A stretch of DNA of 64,000 nt from Clostridiales bacterium (GCA_017510605.1 JAFWMQ010000008.1:186217-250216); one strand, 5' to 3'. Shown: positions 26,210 through 35,488, counted from the stretch's first letter. Notes: generated by a model from the letters alone, not told the origin. Made by a program: numbers and translations.

Positions 26210-27445
26210 ATGAAAAGAAGACCCTCCGTTGATATAAGCACTGTAACAATAATCGTGATGTTGGTCATTTTCTCATGCTGTGGTTTTACGGGATGCGGGA
26301 GCGGGAGCAGGGCCATCGTATCAGGGGATTATCCGGGTCTGACTTTTTATCCGTCGGATAATTCTGAGGTTCGTGACCTGCCATATTTCAAAGATCACGA
26401 CAGAAACGCAGAAGAATATGTCTGCGTTATCTCGGAACTTCAGTCTTCCGGTGAGATCAGGATCCCTTCAACCGTCAATGACAAAAAAGTAATAGGTGTT
26501 ACCGGCAGAAGTGTTGATGCACGGGAATTACTTATCGAGGAAGGAATTGTCTTTATTGATAACTGCTGCAACGATTGTGTTTCCCTGACCACGATTGATA
26601 CGCCTTCAACTATTAAGCATATATACAATTCTTTCAAAGACTGCAGCCTCCTTGAGAATGTGCGTATTACCGGTGATATTGACTGTGCCAGGTATGCTTT
26701 CGAGGGGGCGGGATCAAATGTTGATATAGGATGCATACTTCTTCTTTTCCCCGGGGCCGGACTTCCGGAAGATTATGAGCAGTCAGCTACAGTAACGGTT
26801 GCACATGTAACGGATACACTGTTCTCATACTGTGACAGCTATTCTTTGAAAGATATTTTCGAGCAGGGGAAAACCCACATCCTGGAGGTATTCCCTGCGG
26901 ATAAGGAGATAACGTCCGAACAGGCCGTTAAATACAGTGATGTGATCAACGGACCGCTCGTATACACCGGCCACAATCCTGATTGTGTTTATACTGAATA
27001 TATCGGGAACTGTGTCGGACAGTCAGACGCTAAATACCATGACTGGTCGCCGGGTGCAGGCATTATTGACGTATCGCTGTTTGAATGCTTATTCCCCGAT
27101 ACTGTTTATTCCGAAGAGAAAGCGAAAAGTGTTATGAATGGTGATGTGCCTCTTGTGTATTGTCTGGCTGAAATTGCCGGATACCACGAGGATGTTTACA
27201 CCTATAAGAACAGTATTGGTGTAGATTCTTTGCCATGTTATCATCTTATGTACAGGATAAGTATTTGGAATTACGAGACCGGGGAGTTGCTGGCATGGTA
27301 TTACTACAAGAGCGGCTATGCTCCGGACAAGGTGGAAGACTATCACGAAGTAGTGTCAAACAATGAACCTTTCTTCAATTGCTTCCAGGAAAAGGACGGA
27401 TCAGATCCGACGCCGGTAATGGCTGTTGAGAATAGTATCTTTTAG
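26210..27445 (+). CDS. Lipoprotein with BspA-type leucine-rich repeats
   Basis: 411-residue exported protein. A signal helix with a lipobox-like GFTGC (Cys29) is followed by a region of two to three degenerate BspA/LRR_5 units (IRIPSTVNDKKVIGVTG, then ELLIEEGIVFIDN and TIDTPSTIKHIYNSF). The C-terminal ~200 residues are an unknown domain with several cysteines. BspA-like surface proteins often bind host or matrix proteins; that role is inferred only from the family. The ATG has a GAGG-type site eleven bases upstream. Confidence 0.75.
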   Translation: MKRRPSVDISTVTIIVMLVIFSCCGFTGCGSGSRAIVSGDYPGLTFYPSDNSEVRDLPYFKDHDRNAEEYVCVISELQSSGEIRIPSTVNDKKVIGVTGRSVDARELLIEEGIVFIDNCCNDCVSLTTIDTPSTIKHIYNSFKDCSLLENVRITGDIDCARYAFEGAGSNVDIGCILLLFPGAGLPEDYEQSATVTVAHVTDTLFSYCDSYSLKDIFEQGKTHILEVFPADKEITSEQAVKYSDVINGPLVYTGHNPDCVYTEYIGNCVGQSDAKYHDWSPGAGIIDVSLFECLFPDTVYSEEKAKSVMNGDVPLVYCLAEIAGYHEDVYTYKNSIGVDSLPCYHLMYRISIWNYETGELLAWYYYKSGYAPDKVEDYHEVVSNNEPFFNCFQEKDGSDPTPVMAVENSIF

Positions 27446-27501
27446 ATTTGCGGGAAAGGATTTAACGGCTAAATTTACATCAATAAAGGTATAGGTGAAT
27501 T

Positions 27502-27903
27502 ATGAAAAGGATATTAACTCTTGTTCTCAGTATTGTATTGTGTTTAACGCTTTTGTGTGCTTGCGGCAGAAAGACAGATGAGAACGGCAACACACTGATT
27601 ACGTCCAACTGGAAGTGCACTTCATTTACGGTAAACGGTACACGCACAGAAGTAGGTGACATACCGTTTTTTATGCATATCTTTACGTCTAAGGATGACC
27701 CGAAGTTTAAGTGCGATGACGGAATAAATTATACGTTGTCTCTCTTGCAGAAAACCCGTACCGGCAGAGTGTCTTTGAACGATGACGGAACATATTCGCT
27801 GATAAATGAATACGGTAATTCAATATTTGCCAGGATTGAAGGAAACAATCTCACCCTTTATGACGGAGACGGCAAGATTGAGATTGTTTTTGAGACAAGC
27901 TGA
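27502..27903 (+). CDS. Small lipoprotein, unknown function
   Basis: 133-residue lipoprotein: signal helix, lipobox LCAC (Cys21), then a ~110-residue beta-rich domain reminiscent of lipocalin-like/META-type small lipoproteins (NWKCTSFTVNG, LSLLQKTRTGRVSLNDDGTYSL, ending in EIVFETS). That fold idea is a guess from strand pattern. It is the penultimate gene of the lipoprotein run; the next begins 44 bp downstream. Confidence 0.72.
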   Translation: MKRILTLVLSIVLCLTLLCACGRKTDENGNTLITSNWKCTSFTVNGTRTEVGDIPFFMHIFTSKDDPKFKCDDGINYTLSLLQKTRTGRVSLNDDGTYSLINEYGNSIFARIEGNNLTLYDGDGKIEIVFETS

Positions 27904-27947
27904 GATAAGACGTTATCATCAATCTGGCATATGGGGAGAATAGTTTG

Positions 27948-28457
27948 ATGAAGAGATTAGTCGTTGCTGTATTTTTGCTTTCGGTTATTTTTGCATTTGG
28001 ATGCGAAAAGACTGATATTACTGAGCCGACGTCAGGCCGTATGGCGGACAGCACGGAGAGCCTTGAGTCAGAGAATGGAACATATCCTCTTACTTTGCCG
28101 CTCGACCCGGAAGTGGAACAGCAAATTCTTGAAGCATCCATATCTGAAGAGGAATCTTTGAATGAGGAAGCTGCAAGGTGGGATGCTGTTCATGAGGTGA
28201 TGGATGATGTTCTCAATTCCCGGGAATTCATAGACGCGGAGACGGATGAGCAGAAGGCGGAGATAGTGATCAATGCCATGAAAGAATTGTCCGAACATGG
28301 AACCGAGAAGTATCCTGAGTCTTTGATCATATATGACTCCTGGACTTATATTCCTGAATATAAGGAAGTCGACGCCAAGTTTTTTGACGGTGTGGACTGT
28401 ATTGTTACCTGGTTCGATTATAATAAAGATTCCGACAGTACGGTCGTGACAAATTGA
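27948..28457 (+). CDS. Lipoprotein, unknown function
   Basis: 169-residue lipoprotein. Signal helix with FAFGC (Cys20), then an acidic low-complexity linker and a helical region (ARWDAVHEVMDDVLNSREF, DEQKAEIVINAMKEL). The start is ATG 27948; TTG 27945 is immediately upstream in frame. GGGGAG lies at 27933-27938. It closes the plus-strand lipoprotein cluster and is followed by a strong bidirectional hairpin. No family was recognised. Confidence 0.72.
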   Translation: MKRLVVAVFLLSVIFAFGCEKTDITEPTSGRMADSTESLESENGTYPLTLPLDPEVEQQILEASISEEESLNEEAARWDAVHEVMDDVLNSREFIDAETDEQKAEIVINAMKELSEHGTEKYPESLIIYDSWTYIPEYKEVDAKFFDGVDCIVTWFDYNKDSDSTVVTN

Positions 28458-28478
28458 ACTTAACAGTAACCAAGGATT

Positions 28479-28520
28479 AGGGGTTGTCTCTCACATAAGA
28501 GGCAACCCCTGATCGTTTTT
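28479..28520 (+). terminator. Terminator between convergent lipoprotein and feo operons
   Basis: A 13-bp stem, AGGGGTTGTCTCT paired with AGAGGCAACCCCT (one G-U pair), around a 6-base loop, followed on the plus strand by GATCGTTTTT. The stem could also end the minus-strand feo transcript. A shorter relative (GTTGTC...GGCAAC) occurs at about 5468-5490 between two other convergent genes. Confidence 0.8.
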
Positions 28521-28535
28521 ATGGCATATGAATTC

Positions 28536-28718
28536 TTATCGTTTTTTATTCTGACTGTGACACTTGCCGGCCATGGCGCAATGAGAGCAGTTGCAGCCGC
28601 AAGAGCTCTTGCCGGCTTTTTTATCTTTGATCAGACTTCTTGCCGCGAGAAATACGATAACTGCAACTAATGCAATTACTAAGATGTTAATCCAGTTAGA
28701 AGCAAGCCAGCCGATCAT
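28536..28718 (-). CDS. FeoB-associated Cys-rich membrane protein
   Basis: 60-residue protein with one N-terminal membrane helix (residues ~9-28) and a short Cys/His tail (SSCGCNCSHCAMAGKCH). This matches the FeoB-associated Cys-rich membrane protein family found next to feoB in Bacillota, where it may help ferrous iron transfer or replace FeoC. It lies 11 bp downstream of feoB, as expected for the last gene of the operon. Confidence 0.9.
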   Translation of the reverse strand: MIGWLASNWINILVIALVAVIVFLAARSLIKDKKAGKSSCGCNCSHCAMAGKCHSQNKKR

Positions 28719-28729
28719 AAAACAGTCCT

Positions 28730-31153
28730 TTACTTATTTGCCTTTCTGGCAGGTCTTACGAGGAGGTAGATAAGACCTGCCATAACAAGAATGGCAAATA
28801 TCAGTCCGATAACGTTAGGGGTACCAATGAAGAGGAGGCCGAACTGATATACGATGAGTGCTATAGCATATGCAAATACACACTGATAGCCGATTGCAAA
28901 CCATGTCCATTTTGCGCTGTTCATCTCTCTCTTGATAGCACCGATGGCTGCAAAGCAGGGAGCGCAGAGGAGGTTGAAGATAAGGAATGCGAAGCCTGAG
29001 AGCTGGTTCAAGCCTTCGAAATCAAGGACACCGAATACGCCAACAACTTCTTCCTTGGCAACAAGACCCATGATCGTTGCGATGGTTGCCTTGATGTTAG
29101 CAAAGCCCAAAGGTGCGAAGATCCACTTTAATGCGTTTCCGATAACACCGAGAACTGATGCCTCGAGTTCCATATCAGGATCGAATCCGAATCCGCTGCC
29201 TGTGTTTCCGAATACTTTACCAAGCCAGATAACAATGGAAGAGATGAGGATTACTGTTCCTGCTTTCTTGATGAAGGACCAGCCGCGCTCCCACATGGAT
29301 CTTAAGAGGTTTCCGAGTGTCGGCCAGTGGTATGCCGGAAGCTCCATAACGAACGGAGCGGGATCGCCTGCGAAGGGCTTTGTCTTCTTGAGGAGAATGC
29401 CGGAGATAACTACTGCAGCTACACCGATGAAGTAAGCTGACGGTGCTACCCAGGAACCGCTGAATGCGGTGTGACGGAACAGAGCTGCCGTGATCAAGGC
29501 GATGATAGGGAGCTTGGCGCCGCAAGGGATAAATGTTGTTGTCATGATTGTCATTCTGCGGTCACGCTGATTCTCGATCGTACGTGATGCCATGATGCCC
29601 GGAACGCCGCATCCTGAAGATACGAGCATAGGGATGAATGACTTACCGGAAAGTCCGAATCTTCTGAAGATACGGTCGAGTACGAATGCGACTCTTGCCA
29701 TGTATCCGCAGGATTCAAGGAATGCGAGGAGGAAGAAGAGAACGAGCATCTGCGGAACGAAGCCCAATACTGCACCGACACCGCCGATAATACCGTCAAC
29801 GACAAGTCCTGTAACAAACTCGTTTGCTCCGGCCTTCTCGAGGAGTCCGGAAACCGCATCAGGAATACTCTTAACAAATACAGCGCCTTCTGTCTCATCC
29901 ATGCCGGGAGCAGTGAATTCGCCGTCTTCATCGAGTGCGCCTGATTCAATAAGAGGTGTCTCAATGTCGTAGCCTTTTTCGATGAGCTCATCAGCAAAGA
30001 AACCGTAGTCTTCTTCGAATGCGCCGAAATCAGCATCTTCGAAATCGCCCTGAAGATTCTCAGCACCTGTTACATCGTTATCTGCAGCTTCATCGATGAC
30101 TGCCTTAACGCCGTCAACGAAAACTGCTTCACCCGCCCAGTTATCGACATCTTCGTCGTACTGTTTCTGTCCGATTCCGAAGAGGAAGAAACCGTCGCCG
30201 AAGAGGTTGTCATTGGTCCAGTCTGTCATGTTGGTACCTAATGTGGTCATTGCGATGAAGTAAACGAGCCACATGATGAGAGCGAAAATAGGGAGACCCA
30301 AGATCCTGTTTGTTACGATCTTATCAATCTTATCTGATGTGGAGAGCTTTGCTTTATTCTGCTTCTTATAACAGCTCTTGATGATGGATGCGATATAAAC
30401 ATAACGCTCGTTTGTGATAATGGATTCAGCATCATCGTCGAGCTCTGTCTCAGCCGACTTGATATCATTTTCGATATGTTCGAGCTTTTCTTTTGAGATG
30501 GCGAGCTTCTCTATTACTTTCTCATCACGTTCGAAGATCTTGATCGCATACCATCTCTGCTTATCGGGATTCATGTCATGGAGCACAGCTTCTTCGATAT
30601 GTGCCAATGCATGTTCGACGGGACCTGAGAAAGAGTGGGGCGGAACGGTCTTTGTTCCGTTCGCAGCTTTGATCGCTTCTTCGGCTGCTTCCATTATTCC
30701 CGTGCCCTTAAGAGCGGAGATGGCGACTGCCTTGCAGCCCATCTGCTTTGAGAGCATATTAAGGTCGATCTTATCGCCGATCTTATTAACGATATCCATC
30801 ATGTTGACTGCCATTACGACAGGAATACCGAGTTCGGTGAGCTGCGTTGTGAGATAGAGGTTACGCTCTAAGTTTGTACCGTCAACGATGTTAAGAATTA
30901 CATCCGGATTCTCATCTATAAGGTAATTACGTGCAACGACTTCTTCCAATGTATAAGGGGAGAGGGAATAGATACCCGGAAGGTCTGTAACGGTTACACC
31001 GTCATGCTTTTTAAGTTTACCTTCCTTTTTCTCTACTGTTACGCCCGGCCAGTTACCTACGAACTGGTTGGAACCTGTAAGGGCGTTAAATAGTGTTGTC
31101 TTACCGCTGTTGGGGTTGCCCGCCAATGCGATCTTGATTTCATTGCTTGCCAT
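28730..31153 (-). CDS. feoB: Ferrous iron transporter FeoB
   Basis: 807-residue inner-membrane Fe2+ transporter. The N-terminal G domain has G1 GNPNSGKTT (residues 12-20), the G3-type DLPGIYSL near 58 and G4 NMMD near 117, followed by the helical insertion domain and then the membrane core with two Gate-type repeats (SGCGVPGIMASR is the family Cys motif). Residues ~325-450 hold an unusually long, very acidic stretch between the first membrane helix and VVDGIIGG, longer than in typical FeoB. It is operonic with two upstream feoA genes and the small Cys-rich gene, and has iron-box operators at the operon promoter. Confidence 0.97.
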   Translation of the reverse strand: MASNEIKIALAGNPNSGKTTLFNALTGSNQFVGNWPGVTVEKKEGKLKKHDGVTVTDLPGIYSLSPYTLEEVVARNYLIDENPDVILNIVDGTNLERNLYLTTQLTELGIPVVMAVNMMDIVNKIGDKIDLNMLSKQMGCKAVAISALKGTGIMEAAEEAIKAANGTKTVPPHSFSGPVEHALAHIEEAVLHDMNPDKQRWYAIKIFERDEKVIEKLAISKEKLEHIENDIKSAETELDDDAESIITNERYVYIASIIKSCYKKQNKAKLSTSDKIDKIVTNRILGLPIFALIMWLVYFIAMTTLGTNMTDWTNDNLFGDGFFLFGIGQKQYDEDVDNWAGEAVFVDGVKAVIDEAADNDVTGAENLQGDFEDADFGAFEEDYGFFADELIEKGYDIETPLIESGALDEDGEFTAPGMDETEGAVFVKSIPDAVSGLLEKAGANEFVTGLVVDGIIGGVGAVLGFVPQMLVLFFLLAFLESCGYMARVAFVLDRIFRRFGLSGKSFIPMLVSSGCGVPGIMASRTIENQRDRRMTIMTTTFIPCGAKLPIIALITAALFRHTAFSGSWVAPSAYFIGVAAVVISGILLKKTKPFAGDPAPFVMELPAYHWPTLGNLLRSMWERGWSFIKKAGTVILISSIVIWLGKVFGNTGSGFGFDPDMELEASVLGVIGNALKWIFAPLGFANIKATIATIMGLVAKEEVVGVFGVLDFEGLNQLSGFAFLIFNLLCAPCFAAIGAIKREMNSAKWTWFAIGYQCVFAYAIALIVYQFGLLFIGTPNVIGLIFAILVMAGLIYLLVRPARKANK

Positions 31154-31198
31154 GTGATTTATTGTTCCTCCATTAACTATCGGTTCTGTGTTCTGTAT

Positions 31199-31274
31199 GA
31201 GTGATATTGCGTATTCGAACGATTCCGCAGGAGCTTTAGCTCCGAGGACTTAGTGAGAATACGCAATATCACTC
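31199..31274. repeat. 76-bp palindromic element between feoA and feoB
   Basis: Perfect 18-bp inverted arms GAGTGATATTGCGTATTC (31199-31216) and their complement (31257-31274), enclosing 40 bases with a second small stem GGAGC(TTTA)GCTCC. The right arm overlaps the stop codon of feoA (31269-31271). In the feo transcript it would fold into a long hairpin before feoB. Confidence 0.85.
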
Positions 31275-31490
31275 AACTTCGACCATCTCTGCGTCGTTCT
31301 TGCGAAGAGATAATTCATAACCTCTTACAGTAACTTCGACCGGATCTCCCAAAGGAGCTACCTTACGTACATAGATCTCAACACCTTTGGTAATTCCCAT
31401 GTCCATGATCCTGCGCTTTACGGCGCCTTCTCCGTGGAGCTTTACGACCTTAACGGTCTCTCCAATCTTCACTTCCTTAAGTGTCTTCAT
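31269..31490 (-). CDS. feoA: FeoA family protein
   Basis: 73-residue SH3-like cytoplasmic protein with the FeoA pattern: KEVKIGETVKVVKLHGEGAVKRRIMDMGITKG, then PLGDPVEVTVRGYELSLRK. FeoA is thought to act on the FeoB G domain. It is the second of two tandem feoA genes, 30 bp after the first, with GGAGG before the ATG. A palindromic element begins in its last codons and separates it from feoB. Confidence 0.95.
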   Translation of the reverse strand: MKTLKEVKIGETVKVVKLHGEGAVKRRIMDMGITKGVEIYVRKVAPLGDPVEVTVRGYELSLRKNDAEMVEVE

Positions 31491-31520
31491 ATATTCCTCC
31501 TGCTTATTTAATAAACATCA

Positions 31521-31769
31521 TCAGACCATGATCTTCATGGCCATGTCCTTATTAAGGGCGATCCTGGATTCTTTGACCTTGAGGATCACACTGCCGTCGT
31601 TAACGTTGATGAGGGTTACAAGACCGCCGGGAACGATACCGAGGTTTTCCAGATGAAGCTTAACTTCGGGGCTTCCTCCTACTTTTCTTACGATCATTTC
31701 TTCACCGCAATCGGCTACTACTATAGGCATCATGTTCATCTCCAATGCAAATAATGTAAGATATTCCAT
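31521..31769 (-). CDS. feoA: FeoA family protein, first of two
   Basis: 82-residue SH3-like FeoA protein (MIVRKVGGSPEVKLHLENLGIVPGG...VILKVKESRIALNKDMAMKIMV). It is the first gene of feoA-feoA-feoB-Cys-rich. It begins only 7 bases from the first of two adjacent TTAG-N6-CTAA boxes, so its leader is short. The two FeoA copies differ strongly, which suggests different partners rather than a recent duplication. Confidence 0.92.
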   Translation of the reverse strand: MEYLTLFALEMNMMPIVVADCGEEMIVRKVGGSPEVKLHLENLGIVPGGLVTLINVNDGSVILKVKESRIALNKDMAMKIMV

Positions 31770-31776
31770 ACAAAAG

Positions 31777-31833
31777 TTAGTTATAACTAATTAGCTTCGG
31801 CTAACATTATATTTGTCATTTGTGAAATTGCAA
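31777..31833 (-). promoter_or_regulatory. feo operon promoter with two iron-box operators
   Basis: On the minus strand: -35 TTGCAA (31828-31833), 16-bp spacer, -10 TATAAT (31806-31811). Immediately downstream, over the predicted start of transcription, are two abutting palindromes: TTAGCTTCGGCTAA (31791-31804) and TTAGTTATAACTAA (31777-31790). This placement fits repression by a DtxR-family regulator. Confidence 0.75.
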
Positions 31834-31894
31834 GAGGGAATTATCAAAACTGTCAATTGTCACAAGGAGCAGCTATAAATCAAGAAAATTTATG

Positions 31895-31949
31895 TTGACA
31901 AGTTAGTAGCAACTAACTATGATGTTTTTCGAATGTTAGTTTAAACTAA
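31895..31949 (+). promoter_or_regulatory. Promoter of the ABC/ECF operon with two iron-box operators
   Basis: TTGACA (31895-31900), a 17-bp spacer and TATGAT (31918-31923). The spacer is filled by the palindrome TTAGTAGCAACTAA (31903-31916), and a second, perfect box TTAGTTTAAACTAA lies at 31936-31949. A repressor here would block RNA polymerase directly. The region is divergent from the feo promoter. Confidence 0.78.
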
Positions 31950-31980
31950 CTTTTGCCAATATATTTTCGGGGGTGAAAAA

Positions 31981-33759
31981 GTGAAGAAGAAAAGTACGCT
32001 TTCCTGGATCCTGGAATTCGCAGGAAGAAAGATGACTTATTTCGGTTGGAGCGTAATACTCGCCATATTCGGTGTTGCTCTGTCTTTTGCGCCTTATCTT
32101 ATCATTTCTGATATAGTAGGCCAGTTGTTATCGGATAACAGAGATTGGAAATATTATTTAAGTAAAGTCCTTCTCATGGCCGGATGCTGGGTTTTAAGGC
32201 TTACTGCACATTCAATTTCAACGTCCCTTTCTCATATGGGAACTTTTAATGTTTTAGGCACCGTCAGAAGACAGCTCTGTGAAAAACTATCTACGATTCC
32301 TTTGGGTTCTGTCCTTTCTGATAACAGTGGTGCTTATAAGAATATTATCGTTGAAAGAGTTGACTCGATGGAGACAACACTTGCACACATCATTCCTGAG
32401 TTTACTGCGAATATAATTCTTCCGGTCGTTATATTCATTTATCTATTAACCATTGATTGGAGAATGGGTCTCGCAAATCTTATATCAGTGTTTATCGGTG
32501 CTTTGTTTGCCGGTGTAATGTTGTTCAAGAGCAGAGGCGGATATGAAGTATCAGTTCAGAAAACAAAGACTCTGAATGATACTGCGGTCGAATACATTAA
32601 CGGTATAGAAGTAATAAAGGCTTTTGGAAAATCCAAGACGTCTTATGAGAAATTCGTAACAGCTGCCAGAGAGGGCGCTGACTGTTTCATTGACTGGATG
32701 AGAAGATGCATCTGGTGGCAGACGGGATTCATGTCATTCATGCCTGCAACTTTCCTTGGCGTATTACCTGTCGGTATGTTGCTCGTGAGAAACGGAAGCC
32801 TTGCGCCAGAGAGCTTTATAATGGGTATCATTCTGTCAGCAGGACTTATTACACCTCTTATCGTTGCATTCTCTTATACTGATGATTTCCTTAAGATCAA
32901 GACTATTTTCGGAGAAGTTACTGAAATACTCGAAAGAGAAGATATGAAGAGGCCTGAAAAGCTTACGAAAGCACCTGTCGGTTCAGACATAAGTCTTTCA
33001 GGTGTCAGATTCAAGTATAAGGACGCTGAGGTGCTTCACGGTATCAGCATGGAGATCAAGCAGGGTGAAGTAAGCGCGATCGTAGGACCTTCAGGGTCAG
33101 GTAAGAGCACGGTCGCAAGGCTCATCGATTCATTGTGGGATCCTGACGAAGGAGAGATCACATTCGGCGGAGTAAACATAAAGGACATTCCTTTGGATTA
33201 CTACATGAGCCAGATTGCATACGTAGCCCAGGACAACTATCTTTTCGATCTTTCCATTAAAGAAAACATAAGACTCGGCAAGAAGGGTGCCACGGATGAG
33301 GAAGTAATCGATGCTGCAATGAAGTGCGGTTGTCATGAGTTTATCTTAGGTCTCGAAAACGGTTACGACACGATAGTGGGCGGTGCCGGCGGACATTTGT
33401 CAGGCGGTGAGAGGCAGAGGATCTGCATCGCAAGAGCGATGCTTAAGAATGCGCCCGTCATAATTCTTGATGAGGCCACAGCATATACCGATCCTGAGAA
33501 CGAAGCACTCGTTCAGTCAAGTGTGGCAAAACTCGTAAGGGGTAAGACGCTTATCGTTATTGCTCACAGGCTTTCAACAATAGTAGACGCGGACAAGATC
33601 TTTGTGATCAACAAGGGAGAACTTGAAGCGTGCGGAACACATGAAGAACTCCTTGTGAAGTGTCCTCTCTATAACAAGATGTGGATCGCTCACAGCATGG
33701 CAAAAGATAATGCTGATGCAGTAAGTGCCATTAGCGAAAAGGAGGCCTTTTATGCTTGA
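31981..33759 (+). CDS. ABC half-transporter, exporter fold (IrtA/YbtP-like)
   Basis: 592-residue ABC transporter: a six-helix type-1 exporter-fold membrane domain (~residues 15-310) fused to an ATPase with Walker A GPSGSGKST near 368, signature LSGGERQR, Walker B VIILDEATAYTD and H-loop IAHRLST. It starts at GTG 31981 after GGGGGTG and overlaps the next half-transporter by 8 bases, so they surely form a heterodimer. Iron-box control and the downstream ECF module point to uptake of an iron chelate or heme rather than drug export, as in mycobactin/yersiniabactin importers IrtAB and YbtPQ. The substrate is inference. Confidence 0.88.
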   Translation: MKKKSTLSWILEFAGRKMTYFGWSVILAIFGVALSFAPYLIISDIVGQLLSDNRDWKYYLSKVLLMAGCWVLRLTAHSISTSLSHMGTFNVLGTVRRQLCEKLSTIPLGSVLSDNSGAYKNIIVERVDSMETTLAHIIPEFTANIILPVVIFIYLLTIDWRMGLANLISVFIGALFAGVMLFKSRGGYEVSVQKTKTLNDTAVEYINGIEVIKAFGKSKTSYEKFVTAAREGADCFIDWMRRCIWWQTGFMSFMPATFLGVLPVGMLLVRNGSLAPESFIMGIILSAGLITPLIVAFSYTDDFLKIKTIFGEVTEILEREDMKRPEKLTKAPVGSDISLSGVRFKYKDAEVLHGISMEIKQGEVSAIVGPSGSGKSTVARLIDSLWDPDEGEITFGGVNIKDIPLDYYMSQIAYVAQDNYLFDLSIKENIRLGKKGATDEEVIDAAMKCGCHEFILGLENGYDTIVGGAGGHLSGGERQRICIARAMLKNAPVIILDEATAYTDPENEALVQSSVAKLVRGKTLIVIAHRLSTIVDADKIFVINKGELEACGTHEELLVKCPLYNKMWIAHSMAKDNADAVSAISEKEAFYA

Positions 33760-35488
33760 GATGATAAAGAAGTTCTTCGATTTCTGTGATCAGAAGAACA
33801 GGAATAAGTTATATACAGCCGTAGTGCTCGGAGTTTTCGAAGCCATCTTCGGAGCAATGAAGATACCCGCTGCATTTGTTGCTATAGGCGCGATTATTAA
33901 TCAGGAGATCAATACTAAGTCTATCATCCTGGTTATTGCACTGATGCTCATGAGCACTGTAGGTAAGATGATCATCAACAGATTCTCCTACATGCTTCAG
34001 ACCGAAGGCGGATATGATACCTGTGCAAGAAAGAGGATACAGATCGCAGAGCACTTGAGATATCTTCCGATGGGATACTTCAACGATACCAGTCTGGGCC
34101 ACATTACATCAGTTACGACCAATACTATGGAACAGGTTGGGGACATAGCGACCAGAGCTATCATGATGGTGCTTCAGGGAAGCATCACGACCATCGTGAT
34201 CGGTATGGGTATGTTCTTCTTTGACTGGAGGATAGGTGTTATCGCAGTTATCGGAATAACGGTATTCTTCTTCTGGAACAAGGTAACAAATTATCAGGTC
34301 GCAAAAGTTGCTGATGAGAAACTCGAATCAGACAGGGATATTGTCGGCGTTATACTCGAATTCATTCAGGGCATTGCCGAGATCCGTAACTATAACATCA
34401 TTGCCATGAATACATCGAGAGTTTCAAAAGCCATTGACCGAAAAGTAAAAGCTGATATCACTGCCGAACTTGCAGCTATTCCTGCGGTCGGCGTGCAGAT
34501 GCTTATCAGTAAGCTTACGGGAGTTGTCATTGCCGGTGCTTCAGTTTATTTCTATCTGACAGGTTCAATGGAACTAACATACACGATCACTATGCTAATG
34601 TGTTCTTTTATGGTCTTCGAAGCTCTTGATGCGGCAGGCATATATACTGCTCTTCTTAAGATCATCGGCAAAGGCGTTGACCTCGCAAATGAGATCACCG
34701 ATCTTCCGCAGATGGATATCGACGGCGAAGATATCAAGCCTATAAACAGGAATATACGTCTGGAGAATGTAAGCTTTGCTTATGAGAACAGAAAGATCAT
34801 CGACAATGTAACGCTCGATATCAAAGAGAATACGACGACTGCGATCGTAGGTCCGTCAGGCGGCGGTAAGACAACGATCACATCATTGATCGCAAGATTC
34901 TGGGATGTTCAGGAAGGCAAGGTGACATTAGGAGGAAGAGATGTAAGAGAATACAGCTTTGACTCGCTTATGGAAAACTTCAGCTTTGTATTCCAAAGGG
35001 TTTATCTTTTCGAAGATACGATTGCAAATAATATCAGATTCGGAAGACCTGATGCATCAATGGATGAGGTTATAGCAGCAGCAAAGAAGGCATCATGCCA
35101 CGACTTTATCATGGCTCTTCCGGACGGTTATGACACTCTCGTCGGCGAAGGCGGAACTTCGCTCTCAGGAGGAGAGAAGCAGAGAATCGCTATTGCCAGA
35201 GCGATCATGAAGGATTCGCCGATCATAATTCTCGATGAGGCAACTGCAAATGTTGATCCGGAAAATGAGAAGGAACTTACTGAAGCTATAGAGAATCTTA
35301 CGAGAGAAAAGACGATCATCATGATCGCCCACAGATTAAAGACAGTAAGACATGCTGATCAGATAGTCGTAGTTGATAAGGGACATATCGTTCAGAAGGG
35401 AAGACACGAGGACCTGATCAATCAGGAAGGCATTTATAGGAATTTCATTTCCGGCAGAAAACAGGCAGTTAGCTGGAAGATCTCATAA
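33752..35488 (+). CDS. ABC half-transporter, exporter fold (IrtB/YbtQ-like)
   Basis: 578-residue partner of the preceding gene: exporter-fold membrane domain (~15-300), ATPase with Walker A GPSGGGKTT near 366, signature LSGGEKQR, Walker B PIIILDEATANVD and H-loop IAHRLKT. The start is ATG 33752 behind AAAGGAGG, inside the end of the upstream gene. Both halves keep complete ATPase motifs. The ECF S-component gene follows after 18 bp. Such pairs next to MptD-type S components occur in several Bacillota, but the transported molecule has rarely been defined. Confidence 0.88.
   Translation: MLEMIKKFFDFCDQKNRNKLYTAVVLGVFEAIFGAMKIPAAFVAIGAIINQEINTKSIILVIALMLMSTVGKMIINRFSYMLQTEGGYDTCARKRIQIAEHLRYLPMGYFNDTSLGHITSVTTNTMEQVGDIATRAIMMVLQGSITTIVIGMGMFFFDWRIGVIAVIGITVFFFWNKVTNYQVAKVADEKLESDRDIVGVILEFIQGIAEIRNYNIIAMNTSRVSKAIDRKVKADITAELAAIPAVGVQMLISKLTGVVIAGASVYFYLTGSMELTYTITMLMCSFMVFEALDAAGIYTALLKIIGKGVDLANEITDLPQMDIDGEDIKPINRNIRLENVSFAYENRKIIDNVTLDIKENTTTAIVGPSGGGKTTITSLIARFWDVQEGKVTLGGRDVREYSFDSLMENFSFVFQRVYLFEDTIANNIRFGRPDASMDEVIAAAKKASCHDFIMALPDGYDTLVGEGGTSLSGGEKQRIAIARAIMKDSPIIILDEATANVDPENEKELTEAIENLTREKTIIMIAHRLKTVRHADQIVVVDKGHIVQKGRHEDLINQEGIYRNFISGRKQAVSWKIS

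Noticed and set aside
28932..29435. A 167-residue plus-strand frame inside feoB
   Set aside because: It is antisense to a clearly coding feoB, with no family features; likewise the other long antisense frames at 29551-30066 and 29592-29972.
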